In this document: piece by piece, positions 33,046-41,191 of the stretch
Numbering within the stretch: position 1 is the stretch's first letter
Layout: every line of letters starts with the position of its first letter
Source of the DNA: Nonomuraea antri
Lineage (GTDB): Bacteria > Actinomycetota > Actinomycetes > Streptosporangiales > Streptosporangiaceae
Assembly (NCBI RefSeq): GCF_013283785.1
Contig: NZ_JABCPZ010000075.1
Coordinates: 1 to 43,372, forward strand
DNA length: 43,372 bases
Direction of reading: 5' to 3'
Made by a program: the position numbers and the translations under genes
Notes under the pieces: generated by a model
Databases searched by the model: none
Seen by the model: the letters and a program-made list of their open reading frames with translations, nothing else
Told to the model about the DNA's origin: nothing

Positions 33046-33729
33046 GTGCTGATTCACGGCTTGCTCGCGACGTCGCTGGCACTGACCGCAATGCCCGCCG
33101 CCGAGGCCCAGGCTCAGGCGAGGGTCGACTGCGCCAAGGCCAAGTGCCTGGCGCTGACCTTCGACGACGGCCCGGGCGAGACCACGCCGAAGCTCCTCTC
33201 CGTGCTGCGCAAGGCCGGCGCGAAGGCCACGTTCTTCCTGGTGGGCAAGCAGGTGGAGCGGCGGCCGCAGGTGGTGAAGAAGACACTCGCCGACGGGCAC
33301 GCGATCGGCAACCACACCTACTCGCACCCCTCGCTGCCCACGCTCTTCGACCACGAGATCACCACCGAGCTCAAGGTCACCCAGGCGCTGATCGAGGAGG
33401 CCACCGGTCACACGCCGACGATGTTCCGGCCGCCGTACGGGCACACCGACACCAAGGTGCTCGAAGCGGCCGACGACGCGAACCTGGCGCAGGTGTTGTG
33501 GACCGGCACCACGCTCGACTGGAAGCTGCGCGACGCCAGGAAGATCAAGGCGGCCGTGCTCAGGCTGGCCAAGCGCGACGGCGTGATCCTCATGCACGAC
33601 ACCGTCCCGCAGACCGTGCAGGCCATGCCGGAGATCGTCAAGGAGCTCAAGAAGCGGGGCTACACGCTCGTCACGGTTCCGACGCTGCTGCGGGGTAAAG
33701 GCCCTCGTCCGGGAGTGAGCTACTTCTAG
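33046..33729 (+). CDS. Secreted polysaccharide deacetylase (CE4)
   Basis: A 227-residue exported enzyme. A short signal peptide (about residues 1-22, ending in an Ala/Gln-rich AEAQAQA cleavage region) is followed by a NodB-type domain. Catalytic D40-D41 (TFDDGP), metal ligands H90 and H94 (NHTYSH), RPPYG (128-132), and the distal HD motif near residue 184 (VILMHD) are all present. It removes acetyl groups from peptidoglycan or another polysaccharide outside the cell. Its TAG overlaps the convergent regulator's stop by a CTAG tetramer. Confidence 0.87.
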   Translation: MLIHGLLATSLALTAMPAAEAQAQARVDCAKAKCLALTFDDGPGETTPKLLSVLRKAGAKATFFLVGKQVERRPQVVKKTLADGHAIGNHTYSHPSLPTLFDHEITTELKVTQALIEEATGHTPTMFRPPYGHTDTKVLEAADDANLAQVLWTGTTLDWKLRDARKIKAAVLRLAKRDGVILMHDTVPQTVQAMPEIVKELKKRGYTLVTVPTLLRGKGPRPGVSYF

Positions 33730-34154
33730 AGCGCGACGGCCTCCTGGCGGGTGTCGTAGCGCTGTCGCGAGGCCGCCACGCAGGCGCTGTGCTTGATCGA
33801 CCAGTTGGTGAGCGTCAGCATCGCCTCGTACAGCTCCAGGGCCATCGGCGTGGCCTGGTATTCGACCTTGGGCGGCACCGTCGGGTAGACCGTGCGCTCC
33901 AGCAGCCCGTCGCGTTCCAGGTTGCGCAGCGTCAGCGTGAGCATGCGCCGGCTGATGCCCTCGATGAGCCTTTCGAGGTGGGTGAACCTGACCGGCCCCT
34001 CGGACGCCGCGACCACGATCTGGATCGCCCACTTGCCCGCGATCTTGTCCAGGATCTCGCGCGGCGGGATCGGGCACAGGCCCTGCTCGATCATCGCTCT
34101 GGCGTCGTCCAGCGTCCTGAGCTGCTCTGGTACAGCGGTGTTCCTCTGGGACAT
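33726..34154 (-). CDS. HxlR-family transcriptional regulator
   Basis: A 142-residue winged-helix protein. CPIPPREILDKIAGKWAIQIV begins at Cys27, the redox- or ligand-sensing cysteine position common in HxlR proteins, and RRMLTLTLRNLERDGLLERTVY is the recognition helix and wing. The ATG at 34154 is chosen for GAAGAAGG 8 nt upstream. It is divergent from an MFS efflux gene across 79 bp and likely represses it, which is the usual arrangement for this family. Confidence 0.85.
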   Translation of the reverse strand: MSQRNTAVPEQLRTLDDARAMIEQGLCPIPPREILDKIAGKWAIQIVVAASEGPVRFTHLERLIEGISRRMLTLTLRNLERDGLLERTVYPTVPPKVEYQATPMALELYEAMLTLTNWSIKHSACVAASRQRYDTRQEAVAL

Positions 34155-34184
34155 CAAAGTGCCTTCTTCCGGTAGACCTCGATG

Positions 34185-34208
34185 GTCACACATCATGGCC
34201 ACTGTTAC
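34185..34208. promoter_or_regulatory. Possible HxlR operator between divergent genes
   Basis: GTCACA (34185-34190) and TGTTAC (34203-34208) are arms of an imperfect inverted repeat (5 of 6 matches) separated by 12 nt in the 79-bp gap. Confidence 0.3.
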
Positions 34209-34233
34209 AAATCGTGCACTAAGGAGCATGGCC

Positions 34234-35634
34234 ATGAAGAACAAGTGGGCCGCGTTCGCCTTGCTGGCGGCCACCCAGTTCGTCCTGATCCTCGATCTGA
34301 CCATCGTGAGCATCGCGATGCCGCCCATGGGCCGGGAGCTGGGGATGTCCGCGCAGGACCTGTCGTGGACGACCACCGCGTACTCGCTGGTGTTCGGCGG
34401 GCTGCTGCTGCTCGGCGGGCGGTTGTCCGACTACGTGGGCCGCCGCCGGATCTTCGTCGCCGGCATGGCGTTGTTCGCCGTCTCGTCGCTGGTCGGCGGG
34501 CTGGCCGAGTCGGGTGCGCTGCTGATCGCGGTGCGCGCGGTGCAGGGCCTGGCCGGCGCGCTGGTCGCCCCGGCCGCGTTGTCGCTGGTCATGACCATCT
34601 TCAAGGACGACCCCGCGCTCAACAAGGCGATGGGCCTGTGGGGCGCGGTCGGCGGCGTCGGCGGCTCGGCCGGGGTGGTGCTGGGCGGGCTGCTGACCGA
34701 CTGGTTCGGCTGGCGGTCGGTGTTCCTGGTGAACGTGCCGATCGGGATCGTGGTCTCGCTGCTGGCCTTCCGGCTGCTGCCCGCGGCCAGGTCCGAGTCC
34801 CGGGTCGCCGGGTTCGACCTGGCGGGGGCGATCACGTCCACCGGTGGGCTGGCGCTGCTGACGTACGCGCTGGTGGACGCCGCCGAGGCGGGCTGGACCT
34901 CGGCCAGGACGCTGGGCATCGGCGCGGTGTCGATCGCGCTGCTGGCCGCCTTCCTGATCGTGGAGAAGCGCTCGGCCGGCCCGCTCGTCCCGCTGAACGT
35001 CTTCCGCAGGAAACAGCTGCGGGCGGGGAACGTGCTGATGTTCCTGGTGGCCGCGGCCATGCAGCCGGTGTTCTTCCTGCTCACGCTCTACACCCAGCTC
35101 GTGCTCGGCTACAGCGCCACCCAGTCCGGCCTGTCCATCGTGGCCATCTCCGTGACGATCGCGCTGACCGCCTCCACCCTGGGCGGGCGGGTGCTCACCC
35201 GGTACGGCCTGCGCACCACGGCAGCCACCGGCATGGCGTTCATCACCGCCGGCGCGGCGCTCTACCTCCGGGTCGACGTCGGCGGCGATTTCCTGGTCGA
35301 TCTGCTGCCGTCCGAGCTGCTCACCGGATTCGGCTTCGGCCTGCTGATCGTCGCCGCCACCGTCGCGGCCACCGCCGAGGCGTCGCCGGCGGAGTCGGGC
35401 ATGGTGTCGGGCCTGTTCAACGTGACCACGCAGGTGGGCATCTCGGTCGGCATCGCGGTGCTGGTCTCGATCGCGGCCGGGGTCAGCGGCGGCTCGACCG
35501 TGGCGGCCGACCTCGTGGCCGGCTACCGGATGGCCTTCCTGGCCGCCACCGTGCTCTCGGCCGTCGGCCTGGTCGCGGCGCTCACGCTGCTGCCCAGGCA
35601 CACGCCGGTGAGCCGGGAGCCGGTCGGCGTGTGA
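34234..35634 (+). CDS. MFS drug-efflux transporter, DHA2 (EmrB/QacA) type
   Basis: A 466-residue membrane transporter with about 14 predicted helices. Motif A is GGRLSDYVGRRR (about residues 63-74). LDLTIVSIAMPPM (helix 1) carries the conserved Asp of the DHA2 group, and motif C-like GGLLTDWFGWRSVFLVNVPIG follows. It probably exports a drug or lipophilic cation in exchange for protons. ATG 34234 is preferred because AAGGAG lies 7 nt upstream; the in-frame ATG 34228 is too close. Regulated by the divergent HxlR protein, most likely. Confidence 0.87.
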   Translation: MKNKWAAFALLAATQFVLILDLTIVSIAMPPMGRELGMSAQDLSWTTTAYSLVFGGLLLLGGRLSDYVGRRRIFVAGMALFAVSSLVGGLAESGALLIAVRAVQGLAGALVAPAALSLVMTIFKDDPALNKAMGLWGAVGGVGGSAGVVLGGLLTDWFGWRSVFLVNVPIGIVVSLLAFRLLPAARSESRVAGFDLAGAITSTGGLALLTYALVDAAEAGWTSARTLGIGAVSIALLAAFLIVEKRSAGPLVPLNVFRRKQLRAGNVLMFLVAAAMQPVFFLLTLYTQLVLGYSATQSGLSIVAISVTIALTASTLGGRVLTRYGLRTTAATGMAFITAGAALYLRVDVGGDFLVDLLPSELLTGFGFGLLIVAATVAATAEASPAESGMVSGLFNVTTQVGISVGIAVLVSIAAGVSGGSTVAADLVAGYRMAFLAATVLSAVGLVAALTLLPRHTPVSREPVGV

Positions 35635-35673
35635 GCCCCACCGGGGAAAGCGGGTGAGCCTCACCGGGGAAAG
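35631..35673 (+). repeat. 20-bp direct repeat after the MFS stop
   Basis: Two copies of GTGAGCC(C/T)CACCGGGGAAAG at 35631-35650 and 35654-35673, with one mismatch. The first contains the MFS stop codon. Confidence 0.75.
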
Positions 35674-35678
35674 ACGGA

Positions 35679-35706
35679 GGGCCGGGAACCGTGCGGTTCC
35701 CGGCCC
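35679..35706. terminator. Strong bidirectional terminator between MFS and guaA
   Basis: GGGCCGGGAACCG, a TG spacer, then CGGTTCCCGGCCC form a perfect 13-bp inverted repeat. It sits 45 bp after the MFS stop and 8 bp after the convergent guaA stop. Confidence 0.8.
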
Positions 35707-35713
35707 TGCCGTG

Positions 35714-37261
35714 TCATTCCCACTCGATGGTGCCCGGGGGCTTGCTGGTCACGTCGACCACGACCCGGTTGACGTCGCTCACCTCGTTCGTGATGCGCGT
35801 GGAGATGCGCGACAGGACGTCGTAGGGCACCCGCGCCCAGTCGGCGGTCATCGCGTCTTCCGAGGTCACCGGACGCAGCACGACCGGGTGCCCGTACGTG
35901 CGGCCGTCGCCCTGGACGCCCACCGAGCGCACGTCGGCCAGCAGCACGACCGGGCACTGCCAGATCTCGCGGTCGAGCCCGGCCCGCGACAGCTCTTCGC
36001 GGGCGATGGCGTCGGCCTCGCGCAGCAGGTCGAGACGGTCCTTGGTGACCTCGCCGACGATGCGGATGCCCAGGCCGGGGCCGGGGAACGGCTGGCGCCA
36101 GACCATGGCGGAAGGCAGGCCGAGCTCTTCGCCGGCCCGGCGCACCTCGTCCTTGAACAGCGCGCGCAGCGGCTCGACCAGCTTGAACTGCAGGTCTTCC
36201 GGCAGGCCGCCGACGTTGTGATGCGACTTGATGTTGGCGGTGCCGGTGCCGCCGCCGGACTCGACCACGTCGGGGTAGAGGGTGCCCTGCACCAGGAACT
36301 CGACGGGGCCGTCGGCCATGATGGCGCGCTGCTCGTCCTCGAAGACGCGGATGAACTCGCGCCCGATGATCTTGCGCTTCTCCTCCGGGTCGGAGACGCC
36401 GGACAGGGCCTTGAGGAAGCGGTCTTCGGCGTCGACCACGCGCAGCTTGACGCCGGTGGCGGCGACGAAGTCGCGCTCGACCTGCTCGGCCTCGCCCTTG
36501 CGCAGCAGGCCGTGGTCGACGAACACGCAGGTGAGCCGGTCGCCGATGGCCCGCTGGACGATCGCGGCGGCCACCGCGGAGTCGACGCCGCCGGACAGCG
36601 CGCAGATGGCGCGGCCGTCGCCGACCTGCTCGCGCACGGCCTCGATGGAGTCTTCGACGATGTTGAGCATGGTCCAGGTGGGGCGGCAGCCCGCGGCGTC
36701 GAGGAAGTGCTTGAGCACCGCCTGGCCGTGCTCGGAGTGCAGCACCTCGGGGTGGAACTGCACGCCGTACAGGCCGCGGCCGGGGTGCTCGAACGCGGCG
36801 ACCGGCGTCTCGCGCGTGGAGGCGGTCACCGCGAAGCCCTCGGGGGCGGCCGAGACGCTGTCGCCGTGGGACATCCAGACCCGCTGGGTGGCCGGCAGCC
36901 CGGCGAAGATGACGCCTTCGCTCAGCACGTCGAGCGAGGTGCCGCCGTATTCGGCGACGCCGGTGCGCGCGACGGTGCCGCCGAGCGCCTGGGCCATGGC
37001 CTGGAAGCCGTAGCAGATGCCGAACGTGGGCACGCCGGTGGCGAACAGCCCGTGCGGGACGGCGGGCGCGCCTTCGGCGTAGACCGAGGACGGGCCGCCG
37101 GACAGGATGATCGCCTTCGGGTTCTTCGCCATCATCTCCTCGACCGGCATCGTCGAGGGGACGATCTCGGAGTAGACGTGGCACTCACGCACCCGCCTGG
37201 CGATGAGCTGCGCATACTGCGCGCCGAAGTCGACCACGAGCACTGTGTCGAATTCAGACAC
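35714..37261 (-). CDS. guaA: GMP synthase (glutamine-hydrolysing)
   Basis: A 515-residue cytosolic enzyme converting XMP, ATP and glutamine to GMP. The class I glutamine amidotransferase domain has Cys83 (FGICYGFQ) and the His/Glu pair in GVQFHPEVLHSEHG. The ATP-pyrophosphatase loop is ALSGGVDSAVAAA (about residue 226). The C-terminal dimerisation domain ends SKPPGTIEWE. GTG 37261 is chosen, giving the usual SEFDTVLVVDFG start; an upstream in-frame TTG at 37276 is less likely. Housekeeping gene. Confidence 0.95.
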   Translation of the reverse strand: MSEFDTVLVVDFGAQYAQLIARRVRECHVYSEIVPSTMPVEEMMAKNPKAIILSGGPSSVYAEGAPAVPHGLFATGVPTFGICYGFQAMAQALGGTVARTGVAEYGGTSLDVLSEGVIFAGLPATQRVWMSHGDSVSAAPEGFAVTASTRETPVAAFEHPGRGLYGVQFHPEVLHSEHGQAVLKHFLDAAGCRPTWTMLNIVEDSIEAVREQVGDGRAICALSGGVDSAVAAAIVQRAIGDRLTCVFVDHGLLRKGEAEQVERDFVAATGVKLRVVDAEDRFLKALSGVSDPEEKRKIIGREFIRVFEDEQRAIMADGPVEFLVQGTLYPDVVESGGGTGTANIKSHHNVGGLPEDLQFKLVEPLRALFKDEVRRAGEELGLPSAMVWRQPFPGPGLGIRIVGEVTKDRLDLLREADAIAREELSRAGLDREIWQCPVVLLADVRSVGVQGDGRTYGHPVVLRPVTSEDAMTADWARVPYDVLSRISTRITNEVSDVNRVVVDVTSKPPGTIEWE

Positions 37262-37297
37262 CGAGAGAACCCCCAAAAAGGCGAATGCGGTACTCCC

Positions 37298-37303
37298 AGT
37301 GTA
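37298..37303 (-). promoter_or_regulatory. Possible -10 box for guaA
   Basis: TACACT on the minus strand lies about 37 nt before the guaA GTG. No good -35 box is seen. Confidence 0.25.
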
Positions 37304-37306
37304 TCG

Positions 37307-37327
37307 GGCCGGGCATTACTCCCGGCC
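37307..37327 (-). terminator. Hairpin spanning the SDR stop codon
   Basis: GGCCGGG (37307-37313) and CCCGGCC (37321-37327) form a perfect 7-bp stem. The TAA stop of the minus-strand SDR gene lies in the loop. It may end or attenuate transcription before guaA. Confidence 0.4.
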
Positions 37328-38176
37328 GGAGCCCGCCGGATCGGCGGCGTCGATCGTGGGCAGCGGCGGAAGCCGGCCGGAGAGCAGGGTCTCGGTCTGC
37401 CGGCGCAGGCGATCGGCGTACTCGGGGTGGGTCAGGAGCAGGAACCGTTCCTCGTGGATGGCCTCGACCACCAGGTCGGCCACCTGGGAGGGTTCGATGC
37501 CGCCTTCGAGCACGTGATCGATGATCTCCTGCGACTCGGTCTCGTCGCTGCTGCGGAGATTGGACAGGTCGGGCGGCCGGACCCGGGCGGAGTCGTTGAT
37601 CCGGGTCTTGACCCCGCCCGGGCACAGCGCCGTGACGCGCAGTTTGGACCCGGTGACGGCGAGGTCCTGGGCGAGCGACTGCGAGGCGGCCAGCGCCGCG
37701 TACTTGCTCACCGAGTACGTGCCGAACCACGGCGCGGCGAACAGCCCGGCCACCGAGACGGTGTTCACGATGTGCCCCTCGGTGTCCTGTTCGATCATGC
37801 GTGGCACGAACGCCCTGATGCCGTGCAGCACGCCCCACAGGTTCACGCCGAGCAGCCAGGAGAAGTCCTCCTCGGACCTGGTCCACAGGTGCCCGCCCTG
37901 GAAGACGCCGGCGTTGTTGCACAACACGTGGACGGCGCCGAGCTCGCCGAAGGTCCGGTTGGCCAGGTGCCTGACGGCCGCCGCGTCGGAGACGTCGGTG
38001 ACCTGGGTGAGCACCTTGGCGTCCCCGGCCAGCGCGGCCGTCTCCGCCAGACCGCCCGGATCGACGTCGGCCAGCATCAGCGACATGCCCTCTGCGGCGA
38101 ACCGCGTGGCCAGGGCCCGTCCGATCCCGCTGGCCGCGCCCGTCACGACGGCGACCTTCCCGGAGAGTTCCCGCAC
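37316..38176 (-). CDS. SDR-family oxidoreductase
   Basis: A 286-residue classical short-chain dehydrogenase. The cofactor loop is TGAASGIG (12-19), with NNAG and the catalytic Ser, Y-S-V-S-K motif (TVSVAG...YSVSK). It has a longer C-terminus than FabG (about 30 extra residues), as in many actinobacterial SDRs of unknown substrate. The GTG at 38176 has GGGAGG 6 nt upstream. It lies upstream of guaA on the same strand, but the hairpin between them suggests separate control. Confidence 0.85.
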   Translation of the reverse strand: MRELSGKVAVVTGAASGIGRALATRFAAEGMSLMLADVDPGGLAETAALAGDAKVLTQVTDVSDAAAVRHLANRTFGELGAVHVLCNNAGVFQGGHLWTRSEEDFSWLLGVNLWGVLHGIRAFVPRMIEQDTEGHIVNTVSVAGLFAAPWFGTYSVSKYAALAASQSLAQDLAVTGSKLRVTALCPGGVKTRINDSARVRPPDLSNLRSSDETESQEIIDHVLEGGIEPSQVADLVVEAIHEERFLLLTHPEYADRLRRQTETLLSGRLPPLPTIDAADPAGSGRE

Positions 38177-38213
38177 CGCAGACCTCCCTAGCGCTCGCTC
38201 GGCGCCTCCGACG

Positions 38214-39707
38214 CTACAGGATGGCGTCGATCAGTCCCAGAGGCGGCGAACCCAGGTCGAGCAGGGCCTTGTGGAAGCGCTGCAGGGTGAACCCGGCGCC
38301 CCACTCCTTGCGCGCCCGCTCACGCAGGTCCATGATCATCAGCTTGCCCCAGGTGTAGCGCCCGTACGTCGGGTCGAACGAGGCGCGCCTGGCCTCCGAC
38401 AGCGCGGCGGGGCCCGCCAGGTGGGTGTCGGACGCGAAGCGCCTGGCGCCGTCCTCGACCGTCATCTGGCCGGTGTGCACGCCGATCGCGCAGGCCAGCC
38501 GGGTGACGCGGATCAGCGCCTCCACCCAGACGCCGATCTCGAAGCGCGGGTCGTCGGACTCGAAGCCCTCCTCCACGCACAGTTCCTCGGCGTAGTGCGC
38601 CCAGCCCTCGATGAACGACATCGACTGCAGCAGCCGCCGCACGTCCGAGGGGGCCCGGCGCAGCGCGCGGGCGTGCGAGAAGTGCCCGGGGGCGACCTCG
38701 TGCACGTTGATCGCGGGCAGCGTGGTGGCGCTGAACACCTCCAGCCACTCCTCCTGCTCCTGCGGCGACCAGGACGCGTCAGGCGGGGTGATGTAGTACC
38801 AGGACGGGCCCTCCGGCTCGCCCGGCGAGTTCCACGCCATCATCGCCATCGCCCAGCGGCGCGACTCCGGCGCCAGGCCGACCTGGCATTCGCCGTCGTG
38901 GTAGGGCACCAGGTCCTTCTCGCGGGTGAACGCGATGGCCTTCTCGGTGCCGATCCTGGCCGCCTCGATCACGCCGTCGGCGTCGGGGTGGTCCTTGACC
39001 AGCTCGCGGACGACGTCCAGCGGGGCGCGGCCGGTGTGGCCGAGCTTGGCGCACGATTCGGCGAGCAGGGTCATGAGCCTGTCGCGCTCGGCGTCGGCGC
39101 GCTCGGCCAGCTTGCCGAGGTCGACGTCGAGCCCCTCGCCCGAGCCCATCAGATCGGCCAGCGCCCGGCCGCCGAGCGCGGCGTCCCGGTCGCCTTCGGC
39201 GGCGGCCCGTTCCACGTGCGCGACCAGGCGGGCGTGGGCGCGCAGCGCGGACTCGTCCGTGACCCCGGCCGCCAGGCCCTTGACCGCGCCGAGCAGCGAC
39301 GTCGCCACCGGCGCGGTGAGCTGGTCGAGCGAGTCGACCGCGCCCGCGACGGCCTCCGGCCACAGCGCCAGGTGCGCGGCCTTGGCTGCGGCCCGCTCCG
39401 GCTCGGGCGCGTAGTCGCGGTCGTAGCAGGCCAGGTCGAGGTTGGACAGGTGGACGAGCGGGTTCTTGCGGTGCAGCTCCAGCTCGCCGAACTGGGTGCG
39501 CAGGCTCTCTTCGAAGACCTGCTGGTGCCTGGCGTCGTGCGCGTCGGCGGGCGCGGCGCCCGCACCGAGCCGCGCCAGCCCGTCGCGCACGCCCTGGGGG
39601 GACAGGTCCTGGATCTTGCCGTCGTATTCGTGCCTGCCACCGCCCTCGCGTGCCTCCGCGACCATCAGGTCGGTGATGGCGCGGAGTCTGGCGTCGAGTT
39701 CAGTCAT
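38214..39707 (-). CDS. DUF885-family putative zinc peptidase
   Basis: A 497-residue, probably cytosolic protein of the DUF885 family. NVHEVAPGHFSHARAL places H336-E337 and H342 as a HExxPGH-like metal site, with FIEGWAHYAEELCVEEG downstream supplying a likely third ligand. Members are thought to be metallopeptidases, but their substrates are poorly known. No signal peptide is visible. It lies 10 bp downstream of the stop of the MFS gene on the same strand and may share its transcript. Confidence 0.82.
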   Translation of the reverse strand: MTELDARLRAITDLMVAEAREGGGRHEYDGKIQDLSPQGVRDGLARLGAGAAPADAHDARHQQVFEESLRTQFGELELHRKNPLVHLSNLDLACYDRDYAPEPERAAAKAAHLALWPEAVAGAVDSLDQLTAPVATSLLGAVKGLAAGVTDESALRAHARLVAHVERAAAEGDRDAALGGRALADLMGSGEGLDVDLGKLAERADAERDRLMTLLAESCAKLGHTGRAPLDVVRELVKDHPDADGVIEAARIGTEKAIAFTREKDLVPYHDGECQVGLAPESRRWAMAMMAWNSPGEPEGPSWYYITPPDASWSPQEQEEWLEVFSATTLPAINVHEVAPGHFSHARALRRAPSDVRRLLQSMSFIEGWAHYAEELCVEEGFESDDPRFEIGVWVEALIRVTRLACAIGVHTGQMTVEDGARRFASDTHLAGPAALSEARRASFDPTYGRYTWGKLMIMDLRERARKEWGAGFTLQRFHKALLDLGSPPLGLIDAIL

Positions 39708-39717
39708 GCCGCCGACG

Positions 39718-40941
39718 CTAACGCACGCCCTTGATCTTGAGGACCCCGACGGCGCCGATCAGGCTGACCACGATGCCCACGACGAACAGCGACGCGTACC
39801 CGCCCTGGGTCACCACGAAGGCGGCGACGGCCGGGGCCAGGATCTGCGGCCCGGCGTTGGCGATGTTGATCACGCCCATGTCCTTGCCGGCGTCGGCCGC
39901 GTCCGGCAGGACCTTGGTCACCAGCGCCATGTCCACGGCCAGGTAGATGCCGAACGCGATGCCGTGCGTGACGTTGTAGACGATCATGCCCTCGAACGTC
40001 GGCAGGAACAGCGGGACGGCCAGCGTCACCGCCGAGCTGAGCCCGGCGATCAGCGCGAACAGCCGGAACCTGCCGATCCTGTCGGAGATCGGGCCGATCA
40101 CCAGAACCGCGGCCAGCGTGGCCACCTGCCCGATGAGCATCAGGACGGCCATCTTCGGCACGACCTCGGCCTTGGGGATCTTGATGAACTCCTCGAGCAG
40201 GAACAGGTTGAAGGTGAAGATGATGAAATATCCCAGCATGACGCCGAAACGGGACACGAAGGCCCAGGTGAAGTTCGCGTTCCTGAGCGGCTTCACGAAC
40301 GCCGCCATGAACTCGCCCAGCCGGAACGGCTCGCGCGCCAGACCCGCCGAGGACGTGTCCGGGCTGGCGAACACGATCAGCACGGCCGCCACCGCCAGCA
40401 CCACCATCACCACGTAGTACGCGCCACCGGCGGCGAGCTGCGGGAAGCTCATGAACATCAGCGCGCCGGCGATCGTCGCCACCGGCGTGCCCAGCCCCAC
40501 CAGCGCCGAGAACGTGCCGTAGCGGCGCGGCGGCACCCGGTCGGGCAGGATCGCCGTCACGGCGGCCTGGTAGCCGTTCATGATGGTCTGGACGCCGGCC
40601 CAGCTGATGCCGAGCATGAGCACGCTGGCCGCGTTCGCCTGGGCCAGCAGCGCCAGCACGCCGATCGCCACGCAGCCGAGGATCCACGGCGAACGGCGGC
40701 CGAAGCGGGAACGGGTGCGGTCGGAGATCTGGCCGAAGACCGGGTTGGCGATGGTGGCCATGAGCGGGCCGATGGAGTTGGCCAGGCCCAGCGCGGCGAC
40801 GTCGTTCACGCCGGTGATGCGCTGCACGTGCACGGGCAGGACGAACGCCCCCACGCTCATCCACAGGAACATGACGGCTACGTTGGCCAGCGGAAGTGTC
40901 AGGTAGAGCGGGCCCAGGCGGCGGGTTTCCGTTTTGACCAT
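39718..40941 (-). CDS. MFS transporter, sugar/GPH-like
   Basis: A 407-residue 12-helix transporter. GQISDRTRSRFGRRSPWI (about residues 70-87) matches the loop 2-3 motif found in both MFS and GPH sugar carriers. ATG 40941 (GGAAAGG upstream) is preferred over an upstream ATG at 41034, which would extend across the operator. A perfect LacI-type palindrome lies 21 bp before the start and a LacI gene is upstream, so control by that regulator and a sugar-like substrate are likely. Confidence 0.82.
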   Translation of the reverse strand: MVKTETRRLGPLYLTLPLANVAVMFLWMSVGAFVLPVHVQRITGVNDVAALGLANSIGPLMATIANPVFGQISDRTRSRFGRRSPWILGCVAIGVLALLAQANAASVLMLGISWAGVQTIMNGYQAAVTAILPDRVPPRRYGTFSALVGLGTPVATIAGALMFMSFPQLAAGGAYYVVMVVLAVAAVLIVFASPDTSSAGLAREPFRLGEFMAAFVKPLRNANFTWAFVSRFGVMLGYFIIFTFNLFLLEEFIKIPKAEVVPKMAVLMLIGQVATLAAVLVIGPISDRIGRFRLFALIAGLSSAVTLAVPLFLPTFEGMIVYNVTHGIAFGIYLAVDMALVTKVLPDAADAGKDMGVINIANAGPQILAPAVAAFVVTQGGYASLFVVGIVVSLIGAVGVLKIKGVR

Positions 40942-40962
40942 GGGGGGACCTTTCCAGAGCGT

Positions 40963-40978
40963 GGTGATACGTATCACC
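40963..40978. promoter_or_regulatory. LacI-type operator before the MFS gene
   Basis: GGTGATACGTATCACC is a perfect 16-bp palindrome with a central CG, as is usual for LacI-family sites. It shares the core ATACGTAT with the palindrome upstream of the LacI gene. Confidence 0.65.
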
Positions 40979-41070
40979 GACGATTGCTCTGGACTGTAGG
41001 TCGCCGGTTCCGCGCTGACAAGGGACGCGTCCAACTTGTTACGACCGCCCCGGCGGCCGGCACGCAGGCA

Positions 41071-41191
41071 CTGCCGCAGGCCGGCTCAGGCGCTGCCGCG
41101 GGACCGGTTCGGGCGCTGTCGCAGGCCGGTTCGGGCGCTGTCGCGGGACCGGTTCAGGCGCTGCCGCAGGCCGGTTCAGGTGCTGTCGCGG
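41071..41191. repeat. Tandem 22/23-bp units downstream of the LacI gene
   Basis: Units begin at 41071, 41093, 41116, 41138, 41161 and 41183 (the last partial) and alternate 22 and 23 bp, giving a 45-bp higher-order period. The consensus start is CTG(C/T)CGC. The partial unit and the end of the fifth lie in the last codons and stop of the LacI gene. With the operator at 40963, this accounts for most of the 234-bp gap. Confidence 0.75.
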
